64,000 nucleotides of DNA from Leifsonia sp. 71-9 (GCF_001898805.1 NZ_MKVJ01000017.1:166066-230065); one strand, 5' to 3'; positions 1 to 11,151 are shown, numbered from the stretch's first letter. A program made the numbers and translations. Notes: generated by a model not told the origin, from the letters alone.

Positions 1-205
1 GGCCACGCCGCTCAGTTCGCCGGAGTTCCGGCGTCGACCGCGGCCACGCCGCTCAGTTCGCCGGAGTTCCGCAGCGACCGCGGCCACGCCGCTCGGCTCG
101 CCGAAGTCCCGGCGGCGACATTCCCCTGCCCGGCCGTCGGACGGCGGCGCGCCGGAACTCCGGCACCGACCGCCGCCACGCCGCTCAGCTCGCCGTAACT
201 CCGGT
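1..205. repeat. Imperfect tandem repeat block in a 288-bp gene-free edge
   Basis: Two nearly identical units occupy 1-41 and 42-81 (41 and 40 bp, starting GGCCACGCCGCTCAG). A more diverged unit starts at 82 and another partial copy lies around 171-205. The segment at about 139-165 is an inverted relative. Units contain a near-palindrome around CGCCGGAGTTCCGGCG. The array probably continues past the left end of the window. I see no gene between here and the treX stop at 289; open frames through the block only translate the repeat. Confidence 0.75.
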
Positions 206-288
206 GAACAGGCCGCGATGGTGCCGAATCTCCGGAGATCCGGCGCACTGGCGTGCGGGAGCGCCGCAGACGCGGGCACCGCGCACGC

Positions 289-2373
<2,085 letters not shown>

Positions 2374-2566
2374 CTGTGGGCCCCGCGTGCGCGGGCTGCA
2401 GGTGCTGCAGTGCGGGGGTGGGATGGGCTGGGCTCGCTCACGGCGCCTCCGATCGTGGAACCGTCAGATTACCGGGCGCCGATGGGCGCTCACCAGCGGT
2501 TGACAGCGCGGGCGCGGGCCGTTATCGGGGCGCAGGCCAGGCGCGATCACTCCTCTTCGCTTGTAT

Positions 2567-2590
2567 TATGGTGTCATTAATGGCACCATA
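2567..2590. promoter_or_regulatory. HicAB operator (24-bp palindrome) overlapping a -10 element
   Basis: The half-sites TATGGTG and CACCATA flank a CATTAATG core with inverted symmetry; only one base pair per arm breaks the palindrome. A TATTAT hexamer (2564-2569) overlaps its left edge and could be the -10. The palindrome ends 4 bp before the hicA ATG. HicB antitoxins carry DNA-binding domains and repress their own operons, so this is the obvious autoregulatory site. Confidence 0.8.
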
Positions 2591-2594
2591 GTGG

Positions 2595-2846
2595 ATGGCT
2601 GGCGTCGAGAAGATCCTTGTTCGGATGCGCTCCAACCCGAGGGGCGTGTTCTTCGACGACCTGGTCAAAGTGTGCGAGGAATTCTTCGGGCCGCCGCGGC
2701 AGACGGGGTCCAGCCACATGGTGTTCCGGATGCCGTGGCCCGGTGATCCGCGCGTGAACATTCAGAATGGTCGCGGAATAGCGAAGCCGTACCAGGTGCG
2801 TCAGGTGCTGGCGGCGATCGACCGGCTGAAGGGAGAGGGACGATGA
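2595..2846 (+). CDS. hicA: HicA-family toxin (mRNA interferase)
   Basis: An 83-residue protein of the HicA type, small double-stranded-RNA-binding-fold ribonucleases that cut mRNA when free of HicB. The diagnostic block GSSHMVFRMPWPGDPRVNIQ follows the variable N-terminus, with the catalytic histidine at position 41, and is followed by KPYQVRQVL. The ATG at 2595 sits only 4 bp behind the operator, leaving no room for a normal ribosome-binding site. Either the message is close to leaderless or translation begins at the second Met (2625). The stop overlaps the hicB ATG by 4 bp, typical of coupled toxin-antitoxin translation. The pair lies on the opposite strand between treX and treZ, suggesting insertion into the tre locus. 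Confidence 0.85.
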   Translation: MAGVEKILVRMRSNPRGVFFDDLVKVCEEFFGPPRQTGSSHMVFRMPWPGDPRVNIQNGRGIAKPYQVRQVLAAIDRLKGEGR

Positions 2847-3169
2847 GCGAATACCTGCACTACACGTATCGAGTCGAGTGGTCGGCGGAGGATGGCGAGT
2901 TCGTCGGCAAGGTGGCGGAGCTCCCCGCGCTCTCCTGGCTCGCGGAGACGCAGGCCGAGGCTCTGGCCGGGATCGTGAACCTCGTGCGCGAGGTGGTGGC
3001 CGACCTCGAGATTGCCGGAGAACCCGTGCCGGTCCCGTTCTCGGAGCGACGGTACAGCGGAGAGTTCAAAGTCCGCGTCCCGCCCGAGCTGCACCGCGCA
3101 CTCGTCGTCCGGGCGGCGGAGGAGCACGTCAGTCTCAACCGCCTGGTCAGCATGAAGCTCGCCTCTTAG
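2843..3169 (+). CDS. hicB: HicB-family antitoxin
   Basis: A 108-residue antitoxin. The N-terminal half ([20 protein letters not shown]) is the partially degraded RNase-H fold that binds HicA. The C-terminal third ([20 protein letters not shown], then SLNRLV) is a ribbon-helix-helix DNA-binding domain, expected to recognise the palindrome at 2567-2590. It overlaps hicA by 4 bp. Its TAG stop overlaps the stop of the convergent treZ gene (TAA on the minus strand, 3166-3168), so the two genes share their last bases and there is no space for a terminator between them. Identification is strong from gene order, size and both domains. Confidence 0.85.
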   Translation: MSEYLHYTYRVEWSAEDGEFVGKVAELPALSWLAETQAEALAGIVNLVREVVADLEIAGEPVPVPFSERRYSGEFKVRVPPELHRALVVRAAEEHVSLNRLVSMKLAS

Positions 3170-4869
3170 AGCGAGGCGCGCGTCACCCGCACGGCGTCCG
3201 CGAAGGAGGCCACGACCTCCCCGTCCGCCGCGTCCCGGGGCAGGCCGCTGCCGCTGAGCGCCGCCTCCACCCGCAGGCCGCCGCGCGTGAACGCGAACAC
3301 GCCGTCGTCGAACTCGACTTCGGTCGCCGGGGCGAGCGCCGGGATGCCGCTGCGCAGCGCGGTGAGCGTGCGGTACCAGTCGAGGAGGCGGGCGTGGTCG
3401 GGCTGCTCCGGCTCCGACCAATCCAGCTTCGAGCGCTGGAAGGTCTGCGGATCCTGGGGGTCGGGCACGGTCTCCGGGTCCCAGCCCATGCGGGCGAACT
3501 CGGCGATGCGGCCGCGGGCGGTGGCCTCGCCGAGCTCCTTCTCGGGGTGGGAGGTGAAGAACTGCCACGGGGTGGTCGCGCCCCACTCCTCGCCCATGAA
3601 GAGCATCGGCGTGAACGGGCCGAGCAGGGTGAGGGCGGCGGCGACGGCGAGGGAGCCCGCGCCGAGGGTGGCGGTGAGGCGGTCGCCGGCGGCGCGGTTG
3701 CCGATCTGGTCGTGGTCCTGGCTGAAGGCGACGAGCCGGGTGAACGGGATGTCGGCGTCGAGCGGGCGGCCGTGGTGCCGCTCGCGGAAGCTCGACCAGG
3801 TGCCGTCGTGGAAGAAGCCGCGCTCGAACACCTTCACCAGGGCGGCCGGGTCGCCGAAGTCGGCGTAGTAGCCGGTGACCTCCCCGGTCAGGTTGGCGTG
3901 CAGCGCGTGGTGCACGTCGTCGTCCCACTGGGCGTCGAGGCCGTACCCGTGGTGGGCACGGGAGCGGATGAGCTTCGGGTCGTTGAGGTCGCTCTCGGCG
4001 ATGAGAGTCGCGGGGCGGCCGGTCCGCTCGGCGACGGCGGCGGCCTCCCGTGCCATCGCCTCCAGGATGTGCTCGGCCCGCGAATCGTGGAGGGCGTGCA
4101 CGGCATCGAGCCGCAGCCCGTCGACGTGCATGTCGTCGAGCCAGTAGCGCACGTTGTCGAGGATGTACCGGCGCACCTCGTCCGACTGCGGACCGTCGAG
4201 GTTGACGGAGGCGCCCCAGGTGCTGTGCGCGTCGCCGAGATACGGCCCGAAGACGGGGAGGTAGTTACCGCTGGGGCCGAGGTGGTTGTAGACGACGTCC
4301 TGGATGACGGCCACTCCGCGCGCGTGGCAGGCGTCGACGAAGCGCTGGTACGCCTCCGGCCCGCCGTACGGCTCGTGCACGGCGTACCAGAGCACGCCGT
4401 CGTAACCCCAGTTGTGCGTGCCGTTGAACGCGTTGACCGGCAGCAGCTCGATGGCCTCCACGCCGAGGTCGACGAGGTGGTCGAGCCGGCCGGCCGCGGC
4501 GTCGAGGGTGCCCTCGGGGGTGAAGGTGCCGAGGTGCAGCTCGTAGATCACCGCGCCGGTGAGGTCGCGGCCGCGCCAGGCGGTGTCGCCCCAGGCGTAC
4601 GCGCCCGGGTCGAACTCGCGGCCGGGGGCGTGCACGCCGTTCGGCTGCCGTCGCGACCGGGGATCGGGACGCGGGTCGGACCCGTCGACCGAGAACGCGT
4701 AGTCGAGGGGGTCGGGGGAGGCGGCGAGGGGCTCGGCCAGCCGCCACCAGCCGCCGTCGCCGCGGGTGAGCGGCAGGGGATCGCGGCCGGTCACGACGAG
4801 GTCGACGCGCTCGGCGTCGGTCGCCCAGACGGGGAAGGAGCGGGCAGGGAAGGTGCGGTCGTCGCTCAT
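3166..4869 (-). CDS. treZ: Malto-oligosyltrehalose trehalohydrolase
   Basis: A 567-residue GH13 enzyme that cleaves trehalose from the end of maltooligosyl trehalose. A short N-terminal beta domain precedes the barrel. Motifs seen are DVVYNH (191-196), GLRLDAVHA with nucleophile Asp255, AESD with Glu292, and QDHDQIGNR with Asp387, the characteristic TreZ form. The ATG at 4869 is chosen because it overlaps the treY stop as ATGA; the longer open frame upstream would run inside treY and is not credible. treY and treZ are therefore translationally coupled. Its 3' end overlaps the last bases of the convergent hicB gene. Confidence 0.95.
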   Translation of the reverse strand: MSDDRTFPARSFPVWATDAERVDLVVTGRDPLPLTRGDGGWWRLAEPLAASPDPLDYAFSVDGSDPRPDPRSRRQPNGVHAPGREFDPGAYAWGDTAWRGRDLTGAVIYELHLGTFTPEGTLDAAAGRLDHLVDLGVEAIELLPVNAFNGTHNWGYDGVLWYAVHEPYGGPEAYQRFVDACHARGVAVIQDVVYNHLGPSGNYLPVFGPYLGDAHSTWGASVNLDGPQSDEVRRYILDNVRYWLDDMHVDGLRLDAVHALHDSRAEHILEAMAREAAAVAERTGRPATLIAESDLNDPKLIRSRAHHGYGLDAQWDDDVHHALHANLTGEVTGYYADFGDPAALVKVFERGFFHDGTWSSFRERHHGRPLDADIPFTRLVAFSQDHDQIGNRAAGDRLTATLGAGSLAVAAALTLLGPFTPMLFMGEEWGATTPWQFFTSHPEKELGEATARGRIAEFARMGWDPETVPDPQDPQTFQRSKLDWSEPEQPDHARLLDWYRTLTALRSGIPALAPATEVEFDDGVFAFTRGGLRVEAALSGSGLPRDAADGEVVASFADAVRVTRASL

Positions 4870-7190
4870 CGTGCGTCCTCCTCGGTGGCGTCGGTCGCGA
4901 CCAGCAGTGCGACCGGGTATCGCTCGAACACGTCGGCCAGCCGGGTGCGCCCGCTGTGCGTGCGCGCGGTGAACGCGTCGCGCAGCCTCCCCTCGCCGAG
5001 CTCGACCGTGGTCTCGCCCCAGCCTCCCGCCTCGGCGAGCCCGTGCGGCAGGCGCGTCGCGAGCGTGATCGCGCCGCCGCGGTCGAAGCCGACGAGGTGC
5101 CCGGCCGCGGGTCCGTCGGCGAGTACAGGGCGGTAGTCGGCGAAGAGGTCCGGGCGGTCGCGGCGCAGCCGCAGGGCTCGGGAGGCGACCAGCACCTTCG
5201 CCGCGCCCGACGAGTCGATCGGCGGCAGCCAGCCGTCGTCCACGTGCGCGAGGAGCGCCTCGGCCGCCTCGAACTCGACGGGGCGCCGGTTGTCGGGGTC
5301 GACCAGCGAGCGGTCCCAGCGCTCGGTGCCCTGGTAGACATCCGGGACGCCCGGCATGGTCAGTTGGATCAGCTTGGCGGCGAGGCCGTTGCTCGCGCCC
5401 GGGGCCTCCACGATCGCGGCGATCGCCTCCACCTCGGCCCGCACGCGGTCGTCGTCGAAGGCGGCGTCGACGAGGCCGGCCATCCGCTCCTCGAACGCGG
5501 CGTCGGGGTCGATCCAGGAGGTCGAGGCTCCGGCCTCCCGTGCCGCCTTCAGTGCGTAGTCGTGCAGCCGCTCGCGCGAGGCCGGCCACGCGCCGACGAT
5601 CGACTGCCAGAGCAGGTCCTCCAGCGGCTCATCGCCGAGCGCGACCCGCTCGCGCACGGCGTGCAGGAAGCGCGCCCAGCGCTCCGGCAGCTCCGCCAGC
5701 ACAGCGACGCGCGCCCGGGTGTCCTCGCTGCGCTTGGTGTCGTGCGTCGTCAGAGCCGTGAGCGAGTGCGGGAGGTCGGCCGCGCGCTCCGCCTGCCGGC
5801 GATGGAAGTCGTCCACCGACACGGCGAAGACGTTCGGCTCGCCGCCCACCTCCGTCAGCGAGACGAGGCGCGGATAGCGGTAGAAGGCGTTGTCCTCCAC
5901 GCCCTTCGCCATGATCGCGCCGGTGGTCTGCTCGAAGCGCGCCGTCGGGGCGCCCGGGCCCGGGGTGCCGACGCGCTCGACGACGGACGCGATGGTCGCG
6001 GCGAGGTCGGGGCGGGAGGCGGTGGCCGCCTCCTGCGCTTCGGCCAGGTGATCGGCGCCGAACGGCAGGTAGCTGCGGTACACGGGGAAGTTCGCGGCGA
6101 GCTCGGCGACGGCGTCGGCGGTGCGCTCGGCGACGTCGGCGGGCTGCTCGGCCTCGGCCGCACCCAGCTCGCGCACGACGCGCAGCACCTCCGAGCGCAG
6201 GATCCCGTCGGCCACGGCGCGCTTGCGCTCGCGCACCAGGCCCGTCCACTCCGGGGCGCCCGCGAGAGCGGTCAGCTCGTCCTCCCCGGCGGGGTCGGTG
6301 AGCACGCGGTCGACCAGGCCGAGCGCGTCGTAGCCGGTCGTGCCGTCGACCGGCCAGGCCGGCATCCGCTCGTCGCCCTCGAGGATCTTCTCGACCCAGA
6401 TCGGGGCGCCGTCCGCCAGGCGCGCGAGCCGGTCCAGGTAGGCGCCGGGGTCGCGCAGCCCGTCCGGGTGGTCGACGCGGAGGCCGTCGACCAGTCCCTC
6501 CCGCAGCCACCGGCCGATCTCGGCGTGGGTCTCGTCGAAGACGCGGTCGTCCTCCACGCGCAGCCCGGCCAGCGTGTTCACGGCGAAGAAGCGCCGGTAG
6601 TTCAGCTCGTCGTCCGCTCGGCGCCACGACATCAGCTCGTAGTGCTGCCGGTCGTGCACCTCGCGGGGACTGCCGTCGCCGGTGCCGGGCGCGATCGGGA
6701 AGCGGTGGTCGTAGTAGCGCAGCTCGCCGTCCTCCACGCGCAGCGCATCCAGCTCGTCCGGGCCGTCGCCCAGGATCGGGAGCCGCAGCCTCCCGCCGCC
6801 GAACTCCCAGTCGATGTCGAAGAACCCTGCGTGCTCGGCGTCGCGGCCGTGGGTGAGCACCTCCCACCACCAGGCGTTGTCGCGGGGCGTCGCGACGCCC
6901 ATGTGGTTCGGGACGATGTCGACCAGCACGCGCAGACCGCGCTCGTGCGCCGCAGCGGAGAAGTCGCGCAGCGCCTCCGGGCCGCCGCGGGACTCGTCCA
7001 CGCGGCTGTGGTCGATCACGTCGTACCCGTGCGCCGAGCCGTGCTCGGACTGCAGCAGAGGCGACAGGTACACCCAGTCGGCGCCGAGGCGGTGCACGTG
7101 ATCGAGCACCTGCGCGGCGTCGCGGAGGGTGAAGGCGGGGGAGATCTGGAGACGGTAGGTGCTGGCGGGGCGCGGGATGCTCACAGGCAT
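4866..7190 (-). CDS. treY: Malto-oligosyltrehalose synthase
   Basis: A 774-residue GH13 enzyme that isomerises the reducing-end alpha-1,4 bond of maltodextrins to the alpha,alpha-1,1 bond of trehalose. The N-terminus [10 protein letters not shown] is typical of TreY. Motifs are DIVPNHMG (91-98), [10 protein letters not shown] with the nucleophile Asp240, and VEKIL with Glu267. The TreY-specific inserted helical region follows, ending in a C-terminal beta domain. The start is ATG at 7190. It is first in a treY-treZ operon with a 4-bp overlap. No treS or otsAB is visible in the window, so this is the trehalose route shown here. Confidence 0.95.
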   Translation of the reverse strand: MPVSIPRPASTYRLQISPAFTLRDAAQVLDHVHRLGADWVYLSPLLQSEHGSAHGYDVIDHSRVDESRGGPEALRDFSAAAHERGLRVLVDIVPNHMGVATPRDNAWWWEVLTHGRDAEHAGFFDIDWEFGGGRLRLPILGDGPDELDALRVEDGELRYYDHRFPIAPGTGDGSPREVHDRQHYELMSWRRADDELNYRRFFAVNTLAGLRVEDDRVFDETHAEIGRWLREGLVDGLRVDHPDGLRDPGAYLDRLARLADGAPIWVEKILEGDERMPAWPVDGTTGYDALGLVDRVLTDPAGEDELTALAGAPEWTGLVRERKRAVADGILRSEVLRVVRELGAAEAEQPADVAERTADAVAELAANFPVYRSYLPFGADHLAEAQEAATASRPDLAATIASVVERVGTPGPGAPTARFEQTTGAIMAKGVEDNAFYRYPRLVSLTEVGGEPNVFAVSVDDFHRRQAERAADLPHSLTALTTHDTKRSEDTRARVAVLAELPERWARFLHAVRERVALGDEPLEDLLWQSIVGAWPASRERLHDYALKAAREAGASTSWIDPDAAFEERMAGLVDAAFDDDRVRAEVEAIAAIVEAPGASNGLAAKLIQLTMPGVPDVYQGTERWDRSLVDPDNRRPVEFEAAEALLAHVDDGWLPPIDSSGAAKVLVASRALRLRRDRPDLFADYRPVLADGPAAGHLVGFDRGGAITLATRLPHGLAEAGGWGETTVELGEGRLRDAFTARTHSGRTRLADVFERYPVALLVATDATEEDAR

Positions 7191-7356
7191 TCATTCTGTC
7201 CGTCGCGCCGGGGCAGGTGAAGAGGCGCACCGTCCGGGTGCGGGGGGTTGATTTCCCAGGCGTGCCGTGCGGACTGGACGAGGGCCCGAGGCGGTGGGAA
7301 CGTCGAAGGTGTCCGGTCAGACGGACGACATGAACTCACGGACGAAAGGGGACGAC

Positions 7357-7530
7357 ATGGGACTCGACGACAAGATCGAGAACGCGGGGGAGAAGCTCGG
7401 CGGTCAGGCCAAGGAGACCACCGGCAAGGCCACCGGCGACGAGCGCCTCGAAGCCGAAGGCAAGGGCGACCAGGTCAAGGCCGACATCAAGCAGGCCGCT
7501 GAGAAGGTCAAGGACGCTTTCAAGCACTGA
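7357..7530 (+). CDS. CsbD-family stress protein
   Basis: A 57-residue, highly charged protein with the CsbD pattern: an N-terminal GLDDKIENAGEKLGGQAKE, a central ATGDERLEAEGKGDQ and a Lys/Asp-rich amphipathic C-terminal helix. CsbD proteins are general-stress-induced and have no settled biochemical role. The ATG at 7357 is chosen because it begins the conserved domain and has a strong ribosome-binding site (AAAGGGGAC, 7344-7352); an upstream in-frame extension to 7267 is not conserved-looking. It is followed by a GC-rich hairpin. No sigma-factor motif was recognised with confidence upstream. Confidence 0.9.
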   Translation: MGLDDKIENAGEKLGGQAKETTGKATGDERLEAEGKGDQVKADIKQAAEKVKDAFKH

Positions 7531-7545
7531 CCCACGCGTATCGAA

Positions 7546-7574
7546 CGCCCCCGCCCGCACTGCGGCCGGGGGCG
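7546..7574 (+). terminator. Hairpin downstream of csbD-like gene
   Basis: Arms CGCCCCCGCC (7546-7555) and GGCCGGGGGCG (7564-7574) pair with one mismatch around a short loop, 16 bp after the stop. There is no T-run after it, common for high-GC actinobacterial terminators. It is followed by a direct repeat of CGCGCGTTCGGGGA (about 7576-7612). Confidence 0.5.
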
Positions 7575-7689
7575 CCGCGCGTTCGGGGACGGCGTCGCGC
7601 GTTCGGGGAGCGTGAGGATGTCCGCCTCGGCCGTGAGGATCTCGTGAGGATCGCTCCACGGCACCCCGCCCCGGCGTAGACCGGGATGC

Positions 7690-8223
7690 GTGACAACCAC
7701 GATCCACCTCCCCGCACCGCGCACCCGCACCACCCGCCTCCTCGAAGGCGCGTACCGCTGGGGCCGGATCGAGGAGAGCACCGCCCTCTTCACCGCGCGC
7801 ACCGGCGTGTGCGTGCGGCGCCTCGTCGTCTACGCGCCCGGTTCGGACGCCGCCGACCGCCGCATCCTGACGCTCTGGCGCTCCTGGCCCGTCGTCGGCG
7901 GCGCGCTGGCGTTCGCCGTCGCGCTGGCGCTCGCCCCCGTGGCGCCGCCGGCCGCCCTGGTCGGGATGCTCGCCGTCTACATCGGCGGCCTCGCGATCGT
8001 CGGGAGGCTGTCGAAGCGGGCGCGGCACGGCTGCCGCTCGCTGAAGTCGTCCAGCGTGCAGCTCACCACCGGCGTCGAGACCATCGGGGACGAGGAGCAG
8101 CTGGAGGAGGCGTTCGCCGAGCTCGCCCTGCTCGAGAGTCTGCGCGACCGTGGGCGCCTCGACGAGGTCGCCTTCGAGCTCGGCTGGGCGCGGGTCTACG
8201 ACCGCCTCGGAACCGGCCGTTAA
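7690..8223 (+). CDS. Two-TM membrane protein of unknown function
   Basis: A 177-residue protein starting with GTG at 7690. The N-terminal about 65 residues are polar and Arg-rich (LLEGAYRWGRIEESTALFTA). Two hydrophobic segments at about 67-84 and 87-107 form a tight hairpin in the membrane, and the remaining about 70 residues are cytoplasmic, acidic and helical (DEEQLEEAFAELALLESLRD). I do not recognise a named family with confidence. The arrangement resembles the small conserved membrane proteins of unknown function common in Microbacteriaceae. An ATG 4 bp upstream is out of frame. The next gene begins 49 bp downstream on the same strand, so the two may be cotranscribed. Confidence 0.65.
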   Translation: MTTTIHLPAPRTRTTRLLEGAYRWGRIEESTALFTARTGVCVRRLVVYAPGSDAADRRILTLWRSWPVVGGALAFAVALALAPVAPPAALVGMLAVYIGGLAIVGRLSKRARHGCRSLKSSSVQLTTGVETIGDEEQLEEAFAELALLESLRDRGRLDEVAFELGWARVYDRLGTGR

Positions 8224-8272
8224 CTGCGCGTTCATCTGGCGTCAACCGCTCAGGCGGAGTAGTTTGCGCCGC

Positions 8273-8539
8273 ATGGGAGACCGTGCGGAGCGCGCCCGGG
8301 CGTGGCGCGGAGTGAGTGCGGGGACCGTGCTCGCGGTCCTGGCGCTGATCGCCACGGCGGCGCTCGCCGTGGCCATCCCGACCCAGGGCGAGAACCCGCG
8401 GGCCTGGGGAATCATCGTGTGCGGCGTCGTGACCGCGGGGCTGTGCGCCTCGGTCGCGCGCCGCAATTGGCTGCTGCTGCGGCACTTCCGCGGCGACGAC
8501 CTGAAAGCGGTCGCCGCCGCGCGCGTGCGGCATCACTGA
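8273..8539 (+). CDS. Small membrane protein
   Basis: An 88-residue protein with two hydrophobic segments: about 13-36 (VSAGTVLAVLALIATAALAV) and about 45-65 (WGIIVCGVVTAGLCASVA). They are separated by a short polar loop, with a basic tail (RRNWLLLRHFRG). The ATG at 8273 is preferred over an in-frame start at 8150, which would place the first 41 codons inside the preceding gene. No family assigned. Coding bias and position between two genes on a compact stretch make it likely real. Confidence 0.6.
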   Translation: MGDRAERARAWRGVSAGTVLAVLALIATAALAVAIPTQGENPRAWGIIVCGVVTAGLCASVARRNWLLLRHFRGDDLKAVAAARVRHH

Positions 8540-8568
8540 GCCGGGGCGGGTCGCCCCGGCCGCACCGA

Positions 8569-9420
8569 TCAGTAGCGGTAGAAGCCTTCGCCGGTGGCGA
8601 GGCCCAGCTTGCCCTTGTCGATGTAGTTCTCCTTGAGGTACGCGGCGAACTCGCGCTGCTTCGGTCCGGAGACCGAGGCGATGTTGTAGGCCGTGGTGAG
8701 GCCGACGATGTCGTAGATCTCGAACGGCCCCTTGGGGGCGCCGGTGCCGATGCGCCAGGTCTTGTCGATCGTCTCGGGGTCGGCGATGCCGTCGACGAGC
8801 AGCTCGGCCGCGGCATCCAGCAGCGGGACGAGGAGGGAGTTGAGCACGTAGCCCGCCTTCTCCTTCTTCAGCTCGATCGGCACCATCCCGATCGCGGACG
8901 CGAAGTCGACGACCTGCTGGTACACGTCGGGGTCGGTCTTCGTCGTGCCCATCACCTCGGCGGTGTTGTTCACCCACACGTGGTTGGCGAAGTGGAGGGC
9001 GAGGAACTTGTCGCCGCGGCCGGTGTAGCCGACCAGGTCACTCGGCAGCAGGGTGGAGGAGTTGGTGGCGAAGATCGTCTTCGCCGGCGCCAGCTCGCCC
9101 AGCTTCGTGTAGATGTCGCGCTTGAGGTCGAGGCTCTCGGGAACCGCCTCGATGACGAGGTCGGCGTCCTTCACGGCCTGCGCAAGGTCGTCGGAGTAGC
9201 GGATGCCGCCCAGCGCCTTGTGCGCGGCGCCGTCCGCAGCGCCCGCGACCTCCTTCTCGTACACGGCCGCGAGGCCCTCGAAGCGCTTCTTGGCGGCGTC
9301 GAGCGCGTCGGAGTTGATGTCGTACGCGGTGACGGCGAAGCCGTGGAACGCGGTCTGGTACGCGATCTGCGAACCCAGCACGCCGGTTCCGAGAACGGTG
9401 ACATTCGTGATGCCGGTCAT
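8569..9420 (-). CDS. 3-hydroxyacyl-CoA (3-hydroxybutyryl-CoA) dehydrogenase
   Basis: A 283-residue NAD-dependent dehydrogenase that oxidises the 3-hydroxyl of acyl-CoA thioesters in beta-oxidation or the butyrate/acetoacetyl-CoA pathway. A Rossmann fold is evident at the N-terminus (VLGTGVLGSQIA, GxGxxG at 11-16; AYDIN for NAD binding). The family catalytic region (FATNSSTLLPSDL, then ALHFANHVW) and the C-terminal helical domain with PKGPFEIYDIVGL follow. It has the single-function HBD/FadB2 length, lacking the crotonase half of FadB. The start overlaps the stop of the upstream tetR gene by 4 bp (ATGA), so both are one transcript, presumably controlled by that repressor. Confidence 0.9.
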   Translation of the reverse strand: MTGITNVTVLGTGVLGSQIAYQTAFHGFAVTAYDINSDALDAAKKRFEGLAAVYEKEVAGAADGAAHKALGGIRYSDDLAQAVKDADLVIEAVPESLDLKRDIYTKLGELAPAKTIFATNSSTLLPSDLVGYTGRGDKFLALHFANHVWVNNTAEVMGTTKTDPDVYQQVVDFASAIGMVPIELKKEKAGYVLNSLLVPLLDAAAELLVDGIADPETIDKTWRIGTGAPKGPFEIYDIVGLTTAYNIASVSGPKQREFAAYLKENYIDKGKLGLATGEGFYRY

Positions 9421-10082
9421 TTCTCTTCCTGTCCTGACTGTCCTGAGGTGGTCGGGTCTGTCTCGTAGCCGCGGACGATCACCTCGAAGTCCGCGGCGAG
9501 GTCGGTGAGCAGCTCGCTCGTGGAGCGGCCGTGGGCCGCCGCATCCGCGATGGCGAAGTGCAGCATGGCGGAGAGCGCGCGGGAGGCGGCGGCCGGGTCG
9601 GGCGCGGCCGCTTCGGGTGCGGCCGCGACGGCCCGTGCGCGTTCCCAGCTGTCGGAGAGCAGCGCGCCCATCCGCTCGCGGAGCTCGCCGAACAGGGCCA
9701 GCCCCTCCTCCCGGTACCGCTCGCCCTGGTCGCCGAACAGCAGCTCGCGCTGGTACGCGAGCGTGTTCTCGTCGTTGTCGCGACCGGCGAGGACCAGCGG
9801 GGTGATGAGGGAGAGGATGCGTGCGGTCGCAGGAGCGGACGGGTCGTCCGCCTCGACGCCGGCGCGGATGCGCTCCCGGCTGCGCTCGTTGCTGACCATC
9901 ATCAGCAGCTCGGCCTTGGTGGCCGCGTAGCGGAACACGGTCCCGGCGGCGACGTCCGCCTCGTCGGCGATGCGCTGCGTGGTGACGTTCGCGAAGCCCA
10001 GCTCGTCGAAGAGGCGCTCCGCGGCATCGAAGATGCGCGTCTGCTTCTCCTCCTTGTTGCGCTCGCGGCGCCCTGCCGGCAT
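9417..10082 (-). CDS. TetR-family repressor of the acyl-CoA dehydrogenase operon
   Basis: A 221-residue TetR regulator. The N-terminal helix-turn-helix is clear (TRIFDAAERLFDELGFANVT, then RIADEADVAAGTVFRYAATK); the remainder is the ligand-binding helical domain. The ATG at 10082 is chosen because AAGGAG lies 9 nt upstream; the TTG at 10091 would directly abut that site. It overlaps the downstream dehydrogenase gene by 4 bp. A 34-bp inverted repeat at 10098-10131 lies just upstream and overlaps where the promoter should be, so autorepression is expected. The ligand is unknown; an acyl-CoA would fit the partner gene, which is inference. Confidence 0.9.
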   Translation of the reverse strand: MPAGRRERNKEEKQTRIFDAAERLFDELGFANVTTQRIADEADVAAGTVFRYAATKAELLMMVSNERSRERIRAGVEADDPSAPATARILSLITPLVLAGRDNDENTLAYQRELLFGDQGERYREEGLALFGELRERMGALLSDSWERARAVAAAPEAAAPDPAAASRALSAMLHFAIADAAAHGRSTSELLTDLAADFEVIVRGYETDPTTSGQSGQEEK

Positions 10083-10097
10083 CGTCCTCAACTCCTT

Positions 10098-10131
10098 AAG
10101 TGAGTTTGCTCATTTATGAGTGTACTCACTT
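10098..10131. promoter_or_regulatory. TetR operator upstream of the tetR-dehydrogenase operon
   Basis: AAGTGAGT (10098-10105) is mirrored by ACTCACTT (10124-10131), and inside it CTCAT pairs with ATGAG, giving 26 of 34 positions in perfect dyad symmetry. It begins 16 bp before the repressor ATG. The AAGGAG ribosome-binding site overlaps the edge of the palindrome. Confidence 0.8.
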
Positions 10132-10195
10132 TTTGGGAATCCGCCAGTGCTGCGAAGCGGTGGAGCGGGGTGCGGCGTGCGGGGTGCGGGAGCGG

Positions 10196-10927
10196 TCAGC
10201 GGAACTCGACGGTGCCGCTCGGGAGGCCCGACTCGTCCGAGACGGTCAGGCTGAATCCCGTGGCGGTGCGCGTGTACTCCAGCAGCATCCCGGGCGGAAG
10301 AGCGCCGATCGGTCCCGACGGGGAGCTGACGGTCCTGTCCTCGGCCACGGCGAGCGACTCCGGGTACGCACCGCCCGCGGCCTGGACGCAGACGGCATCC
10401 GCGAGCACCGCCACGGTGCTCTGCACCGCATCCGAGCGCTGCTGTTCGGCGTCGCCCGGCTCGGCCGCCGGAACGGGCTCGGGCGTGTCCGCGCGGCACG
10501 CGGGAGCGCCGGCTCCCGCGTCGCCTGACGCTCCGCCGTGCGCCGAGGCCGCGGCCCCGAACACTGACGGAAGCGGGGGAACGGTGCCGGGCAGCCCCGC
10601 CGCCGCGAGGCTCCAGATGCACAGGATGCTCCCGAGGAAGCCGAGCGTCGCGGCGATCGACGGGAGCACCTTCCCGCCGCCCGCGTGCCGGTACCAGAGC
10701 GCGATCGACACCGCGCTGACGCCGGCCGACGTGACGGCGACGCCGAGGCCGGCCGAGGAGGCCGACGACATCCCGAGCGGCCACAGGACCGAGAAGACAC
10801 CCATCAGCAGGGCGACGGCCATCCACCAGCCGGTGGGCCGGGTGCGGCCGGAGCCGCGAGGCTGCCGCTCCGGTGCGGCCGACTCATCCCAGTAACCCGC
10901 CGGCGACCAGTCCCGTGGTCCGCTCAT
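10196..10927 (-). CDS. Membrane protein with extracytoplasmic tail (DUF4190-like)
   Basis: A 243-residue protein. After a polar, Pro/Arg-rich N-terminus come three hydrophobic segments (about 35-55 AVALLMGVFSVLWPLGM, 58-80, 85-110), the arrangement of DUF4190-type small membrane proteins. A Pro/Ala/Gly-rich linker leads to a C-terminal soluble part of about 120 residues containing DAVQSTVAVLADAVCVQAAG. The start is ATG at 10927. An in-frame extension to 11080 exists but consists of a translated DNA repeat and is rejected. No function can be given. Confidence 0.65.
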   Translation of the reverse strand: MSGPRDWSPAGYWDESAAPERQPRGSGRTRPTGWWMAVALLMGVFSVLWPLGMSSASSAGLGVAVTSAGVSAVSIALWYRHAGGGKVLPSIAATLGFLGSILCIWSLAAAGLPGTVPPLPSVFGAAASAHGGASGDAGAGAPACRADTPEPVPAAEPGDAEQQRSDAVQSTVAVLADAVCVQAAGGAYPESLAVAEDRTVSSPSGPIGALPPGMLLEYTRTATGFSLTVSDESGLPSGTVEFR

Positions 10928-10947
10928 CCTCGCCCCCGCCCTTCGCC

Positions 10948-11041
10948 CCGTCGGGTTCCGTCCGCTCGGGCTCCGACCCCTCAGGCTCGCCCCGTCGGGC
11001 TCCGCCCCGTCAGGTTCCGTCCGCTCGGGGTCCGCCCCCGC
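10948..11041. repeat. Short degenerate tandem repeats upstream of the DUF4190-like gene
   Basis: Variants of GTCGGGYTCCGYCC recur about six times in 95 bp, translating on the minus strand as repeated EPDGA/GRNPTGR. The block lies between the membrane protein start and the DUF2200 gene, where no other gene is seen. Confidence 0.55.
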
Positions 11042-11139
11042 GGGCCTCCCAGCCGACCACGATCGGGCAGCGCAGCCCATCCGAGCGCAGGCGGGCGAAC
11101 ATCCGCCGAACCCCGGGTTGCGTGGCGGTGACGGCTGGC

Positions 11140-11145
11140 TAGGCT
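11140..11145 (+). promoter_or_regulatory. -10 element TAGGCT of a leaderless promoter
   Basis: TAGGCT ends 6 bp before the ATG at 11152, so transcription should start at or next to the start codon. No Shine-Dalgarno sequence is present between them. Confidence 0.6.
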
Positions 11146-11151
11146 CGGACC

